Assembly: GCA_024734555.1 (NCBI GenBank)
Contig: JANPWX010000550.1
Location: forward strand, 455,196 to 519,195
Length of the DNA stretch: 64,000 nucleotides
Origin: Trochalopteron elliotii
Taxonomy: Eukaryota; Chordata; Aves; Passeriformes; Leiothrichidae
Direction: 5' to 3'
Positions within the stretch are counted from its first letter, which is position 1, and each line of letters opens with the position of its first letter. The notes beneath the pieces are model-generated. The model was not told the DNA's origin and made no database searches. It worked only from the letters and a program-made list of their open reading frames with translations. The position numbers were made by a program, and so were the translations under genes. Shown here piece after piece: positions 10,335-23,759 of the stretch.

Positions 10335-13300
10335 TGCTCACAGAACACCTTCTTTAGACACATCTGTACCATTTCAGGCTGGGAACCTTCCTTATATTTA
10401 TTACCCTTTAAATGACTCTACACTTGGCAGCTGCAGCTGAGCACAGTGAATGCCATCACACCTTTGTGTCCTCTGTACATAAATGATCCTCACTTCCTCT
10501 CTTTTCCTTATCCACACCACATTCCCTCTTCCTCATCCCGCTTCCTTCTGAGTGTGTCTTGAATCCTGGTGTCTCCAATCTGCTCTAAATTACATTGAGT
10601 CATTGCAAGCAGGTATTAAGGAGTTCCAGAGCCAGCTAATGCACATTTCCATGGCACACTTCCATGGCCTGAAATAAACCTCAGAAAAACATGGAACAAC
10701 GATGGCAGGGAGGACCTTGAGCTTCCAACTTTTCCCTGCTGCAATCCTTTTGGTACATCTTTTTTTAATCTCTTTCTCCTCCCTTCCACAGGAGACAGTA
10801 CCAAGGTCGGACCATCTGTGGATTTTACAAGTTCCATGGAATGTTTTCAGACCGCACTCTTAACCTCAGACACTCCTGTTGGATTTCATAGGATTCAGCC
10901 ACTTTTTAGCCCCAGGGTGCTGTAGGTGCTAAATAGATTATCTACATCTCTCAGCCACTATGGAACAACTACACAGCAAAGCTCAGTGTTTAATCCTGCT
11001 GAGACTCCTGGCTGCTTTTGGCCACCAGGTATCCCACGGCTTCACGAGAGGAAATGTTAATCTGGAATGCTGGCCAAACTCCAGTTTAGGTAATTATATT
11101 CTGACAATTTGCATTTTCCCTGCAGTTTTTTTAATGGATACGGAATTTTTTTTTTTCTTCCCTTACTTTATGACATAAAAGGAGTGGCCTGGTCGTGCTC
11201 CTGCTGTTGGAGCAGCTGCCAGGCTTTGCAGCTTAAGTAGCTGCATTTCAGTGGTAGGTAAAGGCATCTCAGTGCAGTTAAATAAAGCCCTTTGAAGACC
11301 CCATGGGCATGAGGAGTATTGTAACAATACACCCCACTGCTGGCCATAAAGCATGGCAAGGGCTGGAACATGAAATGAAACCCCCAGGAGCAGTATCTCC
11401 TGGCAGGAGCAGGAAAGGAAAAGTCAGCACAGGAATGGACACACAGACCCTTCCCTCCCAAATCCTAATTCTGCTTTGGAGCTGCTGCAGCCCCAGCTGG
11501 GATCCAAAGAGCAAGCACAATGAACTGTCAGCATCCTGCACAGAGGAACCAGTTCCTGATAGCAAAAGAAAATAAGCTTATAAAAGGAGTGAAAGCTTTT
11601 GGCAAGATGCTGGAAGACACTGCCTGGTGCTTAAATGGGATGAGGAAAAGAAATGCCTGTTCCCTCGTTAATGAGGGCACAGTTACTGGTTTTATTTTAC
11701 CTGGCTTTGTAAAGGAAAAATCATTGGGCAAGAAATGGAGTAGAAGCTTTTGTTTGGGGTGGAATATTATGGATCACACTCTGAGTATGTCGAATTGCAC
11801 TGCCACATGCTTGGTTGGGGACAAACATTCTAGATAAATTAATTAAATGACTGTATTATCACAGAATCACACCGTGGTATGGATTGGAAGGGACCTTAGA
11901 AATCATCTTGTTCCAACCCCATTACCACAATGCTTTGTTTATAAAACCATGCATAACCACTCTGAGTTCTTTTCTTCACAAGAAGCTTTCTAAAAGGCTC
12001 ATTTTCCTATTTCAGCAACAATTGTTTGAGTTCTGAGAGATGAAAACAGTGGTGACAGATAAACCATGAGATACTGGATGGATACAGACACGTGTAGCTT
12101 TCCCTCCTTCCCAGTATGTCCCAGATCACTGTCAACCAAAGGCTGTTACCAGTACTAGGTGAGTCTTTTTCACAAGTACTTTGTTGATCAAAATATGTTT
12201 TTCCCCATCCCCAAAATGACCAAAATTTAATTTCAGTGTGAAATTTCAGGGTCACTCCTGGCTTTGGTAGAGCTGGACATGGTGGGAGAGGGTAAAGGTA
12301 GAGCAGGTTTCCCTCCCCTTGCTCTGTAACAGCTCACAGTAATTCTACACCAATCCAGCATCAAAAGAAATCATCTAAAACGTATCTAAGTAGAACTCAT
12401 CTACAGAAATAATTTTTAAAATCCCACTAAGAAACTTCCATATTGCAATACTCCTGGAAATTGCATGGACTCCTAAGAAACATGGAATCCAAAGCAGGAA
12501 ACAGCAGCCCAGCCTGGTGACAGCCAAGCAAAACTCCAGCTGGGTCTTGGCAATGGCTGAGCAATGGCACAAAATCCCAGCACTGCCTCACTCCTCAAGG
12601 CTCCTTCCCCTTCCAAGCCCTGCTGCACTAAGGAATCAGCTGCATTTCTGGAAAATTCCCTTGAATTCCTGGAGTATTACAGCTAACCATGCTTCCCCTT
12701 CATCTCAGCACAGATGCTTTGAAGTTTTCCAGAGATACCCAAGGAAGAAGACACATCCAAATACCTAGACCAGCCCCAAACTCCACCCTGGAACAGATGG
12801 CAGGGTTCTAAATACAGACACATCTGGTAACCACTGGTATGAAAAAGCTGGCAGGCATCAGCTTATTCTGCTCTACTAAATATTCCATCATTTGAACTAT
12901 ATTTAAACAGAAGTTAAAAAGAAACAATCATTTTGCTTGTCTATAACATAATCCCCAAACACCTACGTATTGTAACTGTGGCATAGCTCAGGCATTACAC
13001 TCTTGTCTACCAAAAGCAGTTTGGTGTTTTGTTTTTTTTTAGTTAAGCACTCAGCACTGTCTAAACTTAAATTAAAAGTGACTGCAAAGCAAGCAGTTGG
13101 GTAAAGTACAAAAGCATCGTTTTCAGCGTGTGCTTTCTTGCACCAGGCTACCAGACTCGAGGCTGCAATGCTCCAGCACTTCAGCTCACCCTCGAGTCCA
13201 CACCATTTGAGGGGCCTTGACAAGCTGCCAGATCACTGAGAGTGCTTGAAACAACTGAAGGAGAGCAGACTCTGCTCACACAGACCTGTGTGTTTAAGCC

Positions 13301-15235
13301 AGCTGTTCCATTTCTCCCTGGGTTCATCTCCCACAATGTAAACCAGGGATAATTCTTCCTTGTCAGGAAAACAATCTGTTAGAAATTATCATCATGCTGT
13401 AGTAAAGGCAGCTGGGAAACACATCTGCAGGTGGCTGGGGAAAACACCCACCTTCAAAGCTCCCCATCAAAGTCAAACCTTGAGCCTGCACACTACCCAT
13501 GGCCACCCCAAATCCACACCCAAAACTCCATTTAAATAATCTTTGGGGACATTGTTCCACGGTTCTTTCTGTGAGCTGAGTGAATCATCTGTGTTTGCTG
13601 AAAATCCAAAGCGATAGCAGGCATGAAACGATCGTTCTGGATTAGAGTCACTTTGGGAAAAGGCTGTAAAAGGCTGTCTGCTGGGATTGTGCTAGAAGTC
13701 CACTGGAGACCCCACCATCGGGTTTGGATGTGTGCAGAGAGCTTTTAAAAATGGCTAGAGAGAAAAAGAAATACTCCAAGGAGCTGGCTGATAAGGGAGT
13801 CTTAAATTCCAGCTATAGAAGGAGGAACAAATACCAACAGTGGGGCCCTGTAAATCCGGGATGTAAGAGCCAGCAGACCTCAGAAGAAAACAGGCACTGA
13901 GCAAACGGGAGGTGATTCTGCAGGAGACTTTTGGCAAATAGTGAGGATGCTGTAATAAAAGCCGCTCGTGATCACTCAATTCAAGCCTATTTTCCCACAA
14001 ATTGACTCAGTTTAAGCAAAATAAAAGCAGGTCCGCAAGGTTTTCAGTTGCAAAAAGTTGAGGTAATTAAGCGAACCTACTTTGAGAGGCTGAATGGCTG
14101 AAAGGCTCCCGATGAGAAGAGCTTGAAGCCAAAAAAGAAAAACCATCTGCCATTTGCATCCTGAATAGAGAAAGTGAATAAGAAGCACACGTGGGAAGCG
14201 AGGAGAACACGCTGGAGATTGGAGATAGCCAGGGTCAAGCCCCCAGGCTGAATAGAGATGCTGCTGCTGAGTGAAGAGAGTGTAGGGGTGAAGGGAGGGT
14301 GAGCTCTGACATCCCACAACCACTCTGAGAGTGGTTCTCCTGTAACCACAGTCATCCCCTACTTCCAGCATCCCTCTGGAATCATGGAGACCTCCAGGCA
14401 GAATATTCTTGCTTAAGGACAGAGGATGGGGAAATACTCAGCTCTCAGTGGCAGACAAGGTTGGAGAACTGAGGCTGAATCAAAGCATAAAAACCATGGA
14501 AATCCTGAGCACAAAGTGCCCATGAAATCAAAGTTACACTGTGCTAAAATAGCCTGGCACCCCTCTTTGATAAAATAACCACAGCCTTCTGACAAAAAGG
14601 CACTTGGTCTTATTTATTGGGATTTTAGTAAAGCAACCAGAAATCCGGGGACTATTTGTAAATGGGGAAAATGGGGATCGATAACGAGAACGCCGGGATC
14701 GATAATAGACACTCGTGTGCCTTAAGTGCTGCAGGTTTTTTTAAAAAGCACCTTACAATGATAAATAACAATAAAAGATTGTCAGTGTTTTGAGCACAAT
14801 GTATTTCAAGCCCTAACTTTACTATACAAAAGGCTTTAAATTTTAAAAAATAAATATTTAAGTAGCGCAGGGCTGCTGCCAAAACCGACCGCTAAAATAA
14901 GGAAGCAGGTGGCAGCTGCTGCTTTTTCCCAGCTCAGAAGGTACTTCCTCCTTTCCACAGTTCATCCAATTCAGTTATTAGTGCACTGCAAACCCACTCC
15001 AAGCTGAATCAGAATGAAAACATTTCTTAAAATGTAAACCTTCCGTGTTTTCTTTCATACCTGCAGGATTCTTAAGTGTATTTGCAAAAGCGCAGAACCG
15101 GAAATCCAGAGTCTGATCCCTTAATACTGAAGCCAACCACATTGCATAATCCCATTAATACATTTATCAGGCTCCATCTTCACAGCAATCAGGTTTTTAG
15201 CCCTTTACACAATTCCCATTAGAAGGTTCTTCAAG
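10335..15235. other. Non-coding stretch, no gene recognised
   Basis: AT-leaning unique sequence with scattered stop codons in all frames. One short CR1 tail lies at 11862-11932. I see no convincing exon, RNA gene or tandem array. Confidence 0.5.
11862..11932 (-). mobile_element. CR1 LINE terminal fragment
   Basis: Reverse complement of the CR1 3' tail: on plus it begins CACAGAATCACACCGTGG, then GGAAGGGACCTTAGAAATCA, then TTCCAACCCC. Only the last ~70 bases of the element are present. Confidence 0.85.
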
Positions 15236-15239
15236 CACC

Positions 15240-15905
15240 TCCCTTGCTTTGAAGCTATTCTGCTCTTTTCCAGCCTAAACTTTTTCAGAGCCTTTTGTTC
15301 TTGTGCCAGAATTGTCATTTAACTTAAAGAACTCTTCTCCCTCTCTGGTATTTACACCAGTGTATTTATAGAGAAGGAATCTGATTTTTCTCTGCCTTTT
15401 TTTGTCACCACCTCACCCTTCAGGTTCCTTTAATCATTTTGGGAGCTGGATTCCCTGTTCTCCAGATCATTTCTAGCAGGTGCCCTCCACTGCACCTTTT
15501 CCAGCTGGAATCAATCTTTCTCCTATGGACAAGGAATGCAGAATGCATTTTAAGCAATGCCTCACTAAAACCCGTTGCAGTGGCATTTGCATTTCCTTCT
15601 CACCAGTGGGAATAATTCCGTTGACAAATATGATCCCAGAATGTACCTTTATCATCAGGACATCAGAATTATCCTATGGTTGATTAATACATCCCAATTC
15701 CCACACAGAACCCCCAGCTTTCTATCAGAGTTTGCATTACAAGAACTCACATTTGCTTACAGACAAATGGTCCCAAAGTCAGTCATTCTTCTCCTGGGAT
15801 CTCCTGCTTTTCCTCTTTTGATGACACCTCCAAATCCCATTAATTTTGGCTCTATCATTAGTCAATACCTTGATCAACACCAGGCTTGAGACCAGTCCGT
15901 GAGGA
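15240..15905 (-). mobile_element. Ancient, eroded CR1 LINE body fragment
   Basis: Diverged but collinear with the reverse complement of CR1 ORF2 and its downstream part. In order: a TGCACCTTTTCCAGCTGGA segment, the AATGCCTCACTAAAACC segment, and near 15855-15905 the ACCTTGATCAACACCAGGC and GTGAGGAACACTATTG segments, which echo the conserved CR1 GAGGAACACCACT motif. Many indels; no coding capacity. It is older than the other CR1 copies here. Confidence 0.6.
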
Positions 15906-15909
15906 ACAC

Positions 15910-18900
15910 TATTGCTAACTTGCCTGCCAATCCTTCTTCAACCATCCTGCCTTTTCTGCCTTTAATACAGCATTTATTGATGCAAAATGGGAGCAAAATA
16001 CTTCAATTCTGATTTATTTAAACTCTCCTGCTTTGCATTTTTTTGGTTTGGTTTTTTTTTTTTTCTTTAATGAAAGCCTGATTTCTGCTGGTGGAGAACA
16101 ACAAAGGCATATTTCTCCATAAATCAGGCCTGCACTGCAAAGCTGTCCTATTTTTACAGTTGGGCATCTGTAAAAATTAATAAACTATGCAAGTCAACAC
16201 ATTTGATGTCTAAAATGGTAAATGAAGTTCCTTAATGACTAGTCTGACTTTTTCATTGTGCTTTGGGTTTATGTCACAAATTTAAAAAACAATGAAAAAG
16301 ACATGCCGAACTTGTAGTTAAATAAAATTAAGCTAAATGTGCTGAACACATAGTTTAAATTAAAACAAACTGGTTTATTGTACAAAGAAATATTGCAACC
16401 TATAAATAGAACAAACTTCTACCTATTCAGCATGTCTTCGGGTTCCCAGAACTTGAAACAAAATTAATTTCTATTCTCATGCAAAGGAAGAGCTGATGCA
16501 CAAGTAAAATGAAAAGTGGCAAAAACCATTTCACTAAACATTTTCTTTAACCCGTCTGTCAAGGAGAGGACACTCAAACAACCCAAACACAGCCACTGTC
16601 CTCCTCCCATCCCTTTTTTCCCTCCCCATAAATCCATGCCCACATGGGAACTGCAGAAACACAGGGGCTGGCACCACCACAGCAGTCTGAAATCCCACCA
16701 GCTGCAGGCAAAGAAGCTTGTCCTGGTGCAAGTGCAGCCAAACAGCTCAGGGAGAGGGGCAAACCAGAGAATAAACATGAGAATCACTCCAGCTGCTGTG
16801 GGGAGGGTTTGACCCAGCTCTGCACATGCACTGCTACAGATCAGGAACTGTCCCAGCAAGCATTACCTCAGTATCACCCATACAAAGTTTCTTCAGCTCC
16901 CTCATCAGAGAGGAAAGCAGAGAAAGTGTCCAAATCTTCATCCACCAGTGCTGAAGCACTCTGAGATCCTCCAACACGTGGCAATGCTTTTGTTTAATCA
17001 ATACCAGTGTTGGCTCCCAAGAGTGCAAGAGCAAACAACCATTTGCCCTTCCAATTACAACAAAGTTCCACTAAAACCACTATGTATGTTGAGATTTAAA
17101 TTCAATCCAATTTAAAGATGAAGAAAAAGCCTCTCTTTCTCCCACTACCAGTGACAGAACAATAGTAACCTCTGCCTTTTTTTTTTTTTTTTGGTAATTA
17201 AAAATAGACTGAACTTTAGGAGTGTTATTGCACTTGGAGCAGCAGAATAAAGTGCATCATAAAAAGATGCCACTGGGATCAGTTGAAGCCAAGAAAATTG
17301 AAAATGTTTTGAAGGAACGAAGCCAAAAACACAGAACCAGATTGAAACTTGGCATGTGCTGTGGCAGGAGGCCAGTGGAAGCACTGGGGGAAGGTGGGGA
17401 GGGAAAGCTCCCCTCTGCAGCCCGTGGATCAGGTGTGATGGGCCAGGTAATGGGGGTGGCACAGCTGGCACAGCTGGGGGAGGTCAGTGAAGTAAAGCCC
17501 ACTGCAACCTCCTGGGCTGAACTCAGCTGTGAAACATCCTCATCATATTAAGCCATGGCATTAATAAACATGGAGCTGTGTAATCCACCACTTGCCCATC
17601 TTCAAAGAGCTCTAAACCCAATGACTAATTCTCACAACCACCTCCTTAGGTGCAGGAACTGTTTATAAAAGATGAGAACAAAGGCAGAACGGTGAAGTCA
17701 TTGGCCACAGCTCCTAAAAAAAGCTGTTTTTTCAGCCAGAGGAGCACAAGGCTCCCAGTGACACAGCCCCCTCAGTAGGTGGAATTTCCCTCGTGTTTCT
17801 TCGACAGCAGGACACATCCACAATCTAAAATACTTGCCCCCAAACCTGAAACTTCACATATAAAGTTATTTCTCTAATGTGGGTGAGACTGATTTTATAT
17901 CTCCTCCATGCAGGCAGGGAGCAGCAGAGCAGCAAAGGAAGTAAAAAGGGTGAAGTGATGCTGCAATGGAGATCATCAGGGAGTTTTGGCCACTAAAGTT
18001 GCATTTCAGCTGGTATAGTTTAACCAAGAAAACAAAGCACCTAGCCAAGCCTCCTCACTAAAAGGCTGATAAATCACAATTCCTAGATTCTCTTCTTCAT
18101 CTCAGTTTTTCCTCCAGCAAATAAAATTACCTTAAAATTTACAAGAAAGCTTTGAAACAGATTCAGGTTTATGGCAAACTCCTGGAGAAAAGATGCACGG
18201 AGCATCTCTTTACCAATGCTCAGCTCAGCAGAGATCTCCAGAGGAGACCAGGACTAAAAAAATATCTTAACAAAATGCCAGAAACAAGAATAAGTTACTA
18301 AAGGGAAAATAAACCCAACACACTTGTGTTTCTAAGCACCTCAACAACGTTATCAATAAACCCAGATGCAGCCTTTCCACAAAAGCTGCAGCGACAATCG
18401 ATTCAAATGGATGGCACTTCTCTAATGCCCCTATTTGACTCTCTCGAGCTGAAGCAGATAAAAATTCAAAGATTGGACTTCCTTGGTATTTTTATGTTAA
18501 TCTGCACAGCTTTAGGGAAATTGTTGCGACTCGACTCCAATTCACTCCGTGCAGTCAGAGCCATTCAAGTACCTACCAGCAATTTTCATACCCCTCAAAG
18601 TCTATCTCATAAACTGTCATCAACCCAGAGCATTATCTTTTCTGAAAAAATCTGTCAGGAGCACCAGGCAGGCTCCTTCTCGGTTCAGATAAGAAGAGCA
18701 GACCTGACTCATCCTCTTTTTCTTTTTTTTTTCCCTTTCATCCTGATTTGTATTGTCTCCTTTAAAATTTATTTTCCTGTATAGCACGAGATCGGGCTAC
18801 ATATATGTATAATGTGTGTGCAAGGGAGAGGGAGAGAAAGAGAGTGTTTTTAATCTCCACCTATCCCTGTTTCGAACAGTTCCTTTTGCTTCATCTTTTT

Positions 18901-21900
18901 GGCAGTATTTTAGCATTAAATTCAAATGAATTCTCCCTTTCTCTTGCTTTTGTTGAAAGAAAACAAGAGGAGATGTGAGAAACCCAGCTAGGAGGAAATG
19001 CTTTCCTGATCTGGAGCGCTTGGACTTGCTCAGGCCTTTTGCTGTGTTTTTGCTGAAGCTGCACCTCACTCGGGGCTACTTTTGCCCAAACTGCCACTGC
19101 ATTTAAACTGCAAATCAGTTTTGTTGCAAATAGAGATAGCCATCCACGGGCCTGGCTCCCGTTGATGGATCCCATGGAATACCTGGAAGATCTCCCTCCC
19201 TCCTGGGGACTGTCTGGTATCCGCTCATGCAGCTGGAGCTCCACCCCTCCCCGAGGCTCTGGGAGTACCTGGGTTATCCCTCACGCCTCGCTGCCTGTTT
19301 TTCATGAACTTACACAACCTGCATTACCCTTCAGGCCGGTGTCTCTTTGCCAGGCTTGCCTGAAACAGGCCGGCAGGTTCAGGAGTTGTTGGGGTGACAC
19401 AAACAAACGGGGTTGATCGGGTGAGGTTGGGGCTCATTTTGTAAGAAAACAACATGGATGTTTGTTGTTGTGTCACAGATCTGAGCAGAGATCCCAAGCA
19501 GTGAAACAACCTAAAGATTTAGGTGTAACCACGCAGAAAAATCAGTATTTGGATGAACTTGGGAACAGCCAAATGTCTAAAATACCACAGTGATAAAGAA
19601 ACCCCTCAGCCCAGCTTCTTGGCATCAGGCAGCACCAGAATGACACTGCCAAGGTCCCAGGGCAGCTGGTGCCAGCCAGGAACCCTCACAGCAATCAGAG
19701 GTTGTACCACACTCCCAAACTGCTTCACCAACAAGTGTGGGGTTGCACCACAGACACAGGAGGAACAGAGCTGAGATGGACCCAAAGGTCCATCCCTTTA
19801 CTCCAGGCTGCACAAAGTTTCACTTCAGTCATTTTCTTCCATAAGTCCACCCAAGATTCTCCAGGGTTTCTTCAGTTTATGGTTGTCAGGCCCAGGTCAG
19901 GCAGAGCAAAAGCTCTAATTCATCAATCCTTTTAATTCTTTAAGCCTCTCTTTGCACCAGGATTGTGATTATGTTTTCATTTTAACAAGGCCTTCAAGGC
20001 AACATGGAACACGAAAGAGCAAGGAGCAAGAAAAGTCCTCAGGTGGTCAAAGATTCATTACAACAGACAGAATCGTTCCCTTTATCCTCTACTTAATTGG
20101 GTAGCCTGAAAATTTGATGGATTACAGTTAAATGATCTTGCTGTGATGCCTCTTGCTGATGAATGGAGACTATCCTGCCAGAGTCTCCTGGTTTCAGGTG
20201 ATGGATTCAAGCCCAGGCTGCAAAACAATTCCTTGTGACTGACAAGCTCAGCTATCTGCACTCTTAATCTTGATAATATTTGATTGAATAAATCCAAGGT
20301 CATCATTTCCCGGGTGGATAAATTGCTCACAATATCACCAGCCCTCCAATTACTTCAAACTGCATTAACAAAAAAAGTTGAGGAATATTCACATAAGAGC
20401 TGCTGAGATTTCAGCCTCGTGGCTGGGAAATACCTACAACCCAAAACAAAGCTTTGCTGGAGCATGAACGAGCAACTGTGGAGTTCCATTTGTCATCTCA
20501 TGGCCCACAGCCCTTTTCCTGCAGCCCTCAAACCTCAGGGACCCCTGGGGGGTAACATTGCTCATGTTCAGTCACAGCCCAGCAGATTCTTTCTTTTCTG
20601 TGTGAAAGTTTGATAGGAAGCAGCTTGGCTGAACTGGAGTGATTTCAAGACGTGGGAAGGTGGGAAAGGGTAATTATTAATTGGCATCGTTTTCTTTCAG
20701 CACATACAAACACTTTCTAATAGGGGGAAACCTTAAAACTCCCATACTTGAAACACTTTGGGGATGCAACCTGATTTTTCCTTCCCATTTTCTTCTTCTG
20801 CAAGAGGCAAAAATGGGAGCAAAAACTTCTGCACCTTGGCTGCACAGAACTTTCACACAGATCTCTGCACAGCATCAGCTGGATGGAAAGATGGTGTGTC
20901 ATTTGTGAAATATTCCAGTCCTTTATTGTGCAAGCTCCTAATTATTAATGTCTAGGCTCCCTATTTCTCCAGTGAGATTTATGATGTAGCTCAAGGTGGT
21001 GGATTTGAACTAATTTTCCCTCAAATCTACTGATGGGAAACCACAGAAGAGCTTTTTATCCCCTCAGCTTCTGTAGTCTCTGGTGCAGAAAAAACCCCAA
21101 GGTACAAACAAGTCCCTCAAAAGAGGAATCTGAGGTGAAAATTGTCCTTTTCTGCCTCCACCACCACCACAGTGCCATAAATGTCTTTTAAACAGCTCCA
21201 CATGTCCCTTGGGGGCAATGCAGACAGATTTTAGCAGAATTTCACTGTTGTGTCTGTTTTTAGGGGATATAAACTGCACTACTGCAGGTCTCCTTCCATC
21301 CCACTGAGGCTTTTCAGACCAGGTGCAGAATGGGGACTGCAGCAGGAACAGGACACAGCTGGTGCCCTGGAATCAGGAGAAAAGAGGCCACTGATGCAAA
21401 AGCAGTGGCCACATGTAACCCCTGCAGAGGGAGTGACAAGCTGTCCCCATGGAACAATAGCTGTCACTGAGCTGGGCATGGAAAAGTCCTGCAAGAGAGA
21501 AGCAGAAAACTTCTGGGGATAAAGGGTTTCACTTCTTCATGTGATTCCCACAGCAAACTGAAAGGGAAGGGTTTTAAGCCTGGAAATTAAGATGGTTTCG
21601 GAGGTCAAAGCATGGCTGGGGAGTCAAATTAAGTTAATCCATTTTTTCTCCAAGGATATGATACACTGGAAAAACATGTAGAGTGAGCAACCAGCAGCTG
21701 CACTGGTGGCACACGCTGCTCTTACTGGTCTAACAAGGCTTAACACAAACAGCTTGTGCTCCAGAAAACACTCATATTTACATGTTCATATACATATAAA
21801 TGTACACATAGACATGCTGGTCAGGTCACATGTAATGCAAACAGATAATAAACCCACATCTTTTTGGCTCCAGGATGCAGGATTTTAAAAAATAACAGTC

Positions 21901-22955
21901 TGCACGTGCTACAGCTGAAGTTGCATTAAAATCAGCACTGCTGGTCCCAGTGAGTTATGGGTGCTTGCAAGGGGCAGGATAATGGGATTTCACCTCGGAG
22001 GTAACTGCACTCTTATCAGGAGATGCAGGATATGAGGCTCTGACACTGCTCTGATTCATGCTCTGGAATAAAGCAGACACTTGATGGCACCTGCATTGCT
22101 GACTCAGTTGCATATCTTCAGTGCTGATCTTGTTGGTGCTGGGAAAAGGGATTGGGAGGGAAGAGTGCTCCTGGTTTGCCTGCATGCCACGGCTTTGCTG
22201 TTTGCCTTAGGGCCTGACTGGTAAAAAGAGGTAAATAAAGAAAATAAATGTGTTCCTGCCTACATCCCACATCCACCAAGGCAAGGCCTTCAGCTGGTTT
22301 TCTCCACCCAAACTTGGCAAAGCAAGGAAAAAAGGGAATTAATTTCAGCTGCTCTGCTTTTGGAATATATTTGAAATTAAAAGAAAGTAAACCTTGCCCC
22401 GTCTTCTCCCTGCACTTTAGTCCCAGCCAGTCTCAGAAAAAGTTGTAAGACAAACATTTTCTTGTTGAGGCTCATTCTACCTCCAAGTGGTTGTTTCCAA
22501 AGTCTGGGTTTATTTATTTTTTCAAGTTTCAGCTCTGGCACATCTAATTCTCTCCCTTCTGGGGAATAAACAAGATGAGCAGCAGCCCAGCAGGTAATGA
22601 AACAGATTCTTCTCCAACTCTACAAGTAGAAAGCTGAGACCAAGAAGGTGACAAAGAAGATAAATGAACATCTTAGAGAATGCTAATCACACATGGAAGT
22701 GGTGATTTCCAGCAGCTTCTGCCTCGTCTGGTGCTCTGGCAACCCCTGGTGAGCATTCACAGCCCCACGTGCCAGACCCAGCACAGGACTGATGCTCCTG
22801 TTCTCTTCTTGCCCTGCCTTCACCACCAGAACTGTGATGGATGTGGCTCCTCAGCCTCTTCTTCTCACAGAGAGGGGCTGTGACACCTTCTGGGCTTAAA
22901 AGTGGGTGATTTAGCAAGAAAAAAGACCTACAGCTGCATTTTATAGAGTTGTACA
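15910..22955. other. Non-coding stretch, no gene recognised
   Basis: Unique AT-leaning sequence. A 152-codon open frame at 18326-18784 and a possible acidic C-terminal exon on minus at 16874-16960 were weighed and set aside. A CA-poor T-rich tract lies at about 17178-17192. No tandem array or mobile element recognised. Confidence 0.45.
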
Positions 22956-22957
22956 AG

Positions 22958-23078
22958 CACGTAGTGGCTTGTGTTGGAAGGGAACTTAAAAGTTCATCTC
23001 ATTCCAACCCCCTGCCATGGACAGGGACACCTTTCACTAGACCAGGTTGCTCCAAGCCCCTCCAACGTGGTCTTGTGT
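22958..23078 (-). mobile_element. CR1 LINE 3' fragment
   Basis: On plus it reads GTGTTGGAAGGGAACTTAAA, CATTCCAACCCCCTGCCATGG, then CAGGTTGCTCCAAGCCCC, which is the reverse complement of the CR1 3' end. The copy is cut off after the GTCTTG motif. Confidence 0.9.
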
Positions 23079-23434
23079 GGAGGTTCATCCCCATGGCATG
23101 ACCCAGGCTGAGTTATCCATGTTGGACAAGGATAATATGGGAGAGGACTCTCTATGCCTCGTGTCCCTCTTGATATTTTACTCATCAAGGGTGCAAACAG
23201 GACCTCAGGGGGGTCAGGCTGAAGGTGCCCTGCTGTCCTGGTGAAGACACTGTGCAAGAGCCAGAGCCTTCCCCTTGCACCTCCTCCCACCCTGGCTCAC
23301 TGTGATGCCTTAAGTTTTAGTTTTCATGTCTGCAGATTCTGTGCTGCCCAGGGATGTAGTTCTGAGCCTCATATTAAGTGTCACTCAGCTCTCTTCACAG
23401 AATAAGTAGACAAAACAAATCCTTTTTCTGCAGA

Positions 23435-23752
23435 GAACCAAGCACACCTTTCAGGCCCAAAAGCACAAACAAGGGTGGACTGAAGGGAGGAACAAGAAGG
23501 ATGAGACCTCACAACCTGAAGCTGTAATTGGACAATTAAACCCCAATATGCAAATGGACCAAAACTTATGAAAGTGTAAGATCTTGTGACCGGGGTGCCA
23601 TTTTTTTGTGACTATTCTTGGTCCACCCTGGGTGCAGCCTTGGTTGGGCTCCTGTCCTGCCCAGGGTGGATCCTGGAGGCCTTTCAATAAATACCTACTT
23701 TATTCTCTAGCTCTGTCCAGTCTCTGTTTCAGCTCAGCTTCCAGGCAACAAC
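23435..23752 (+). mobile_element. Solo LTR of an avian endogenous retrovirus
   Basis: About 320 bases with an LTR layout. A U3-like left part is followed by a GT-rich promoter-like part, then a polyadenylation signal AATAAA at 23686-23691, then a pyrimidine-rich U5-like tail (TACTTTATTCTCTAGCTCTG) ending near AACAACA. It resembles the ERVL-type LTRs common in songbirds. No internal gag, pol or env sequence and no second LTR is present nearby, so it is a solo LTR left by recombination. The exact ends and the target-site duplication are not certain. Confidence 0.65.
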
Positions 23753-23759
23753 AGGAGCC

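Noticed and set aside
16874..16960. Possible terminal exon on minus encoding an acidic C-terminus (VDEDLDTFSAFLSDEG...)
   Set aside because: The peptide looks protein-like, but the acceptor has no pyrimidine tract, no matching upstream exon was found and no family is recognised.
18326..18784. 152-codon frame in AT-leaning DNA
   Set aside because: No similarity to a known protein, ends in a poly-T-derived hydrophobic stretch, and no splice or promoter context.
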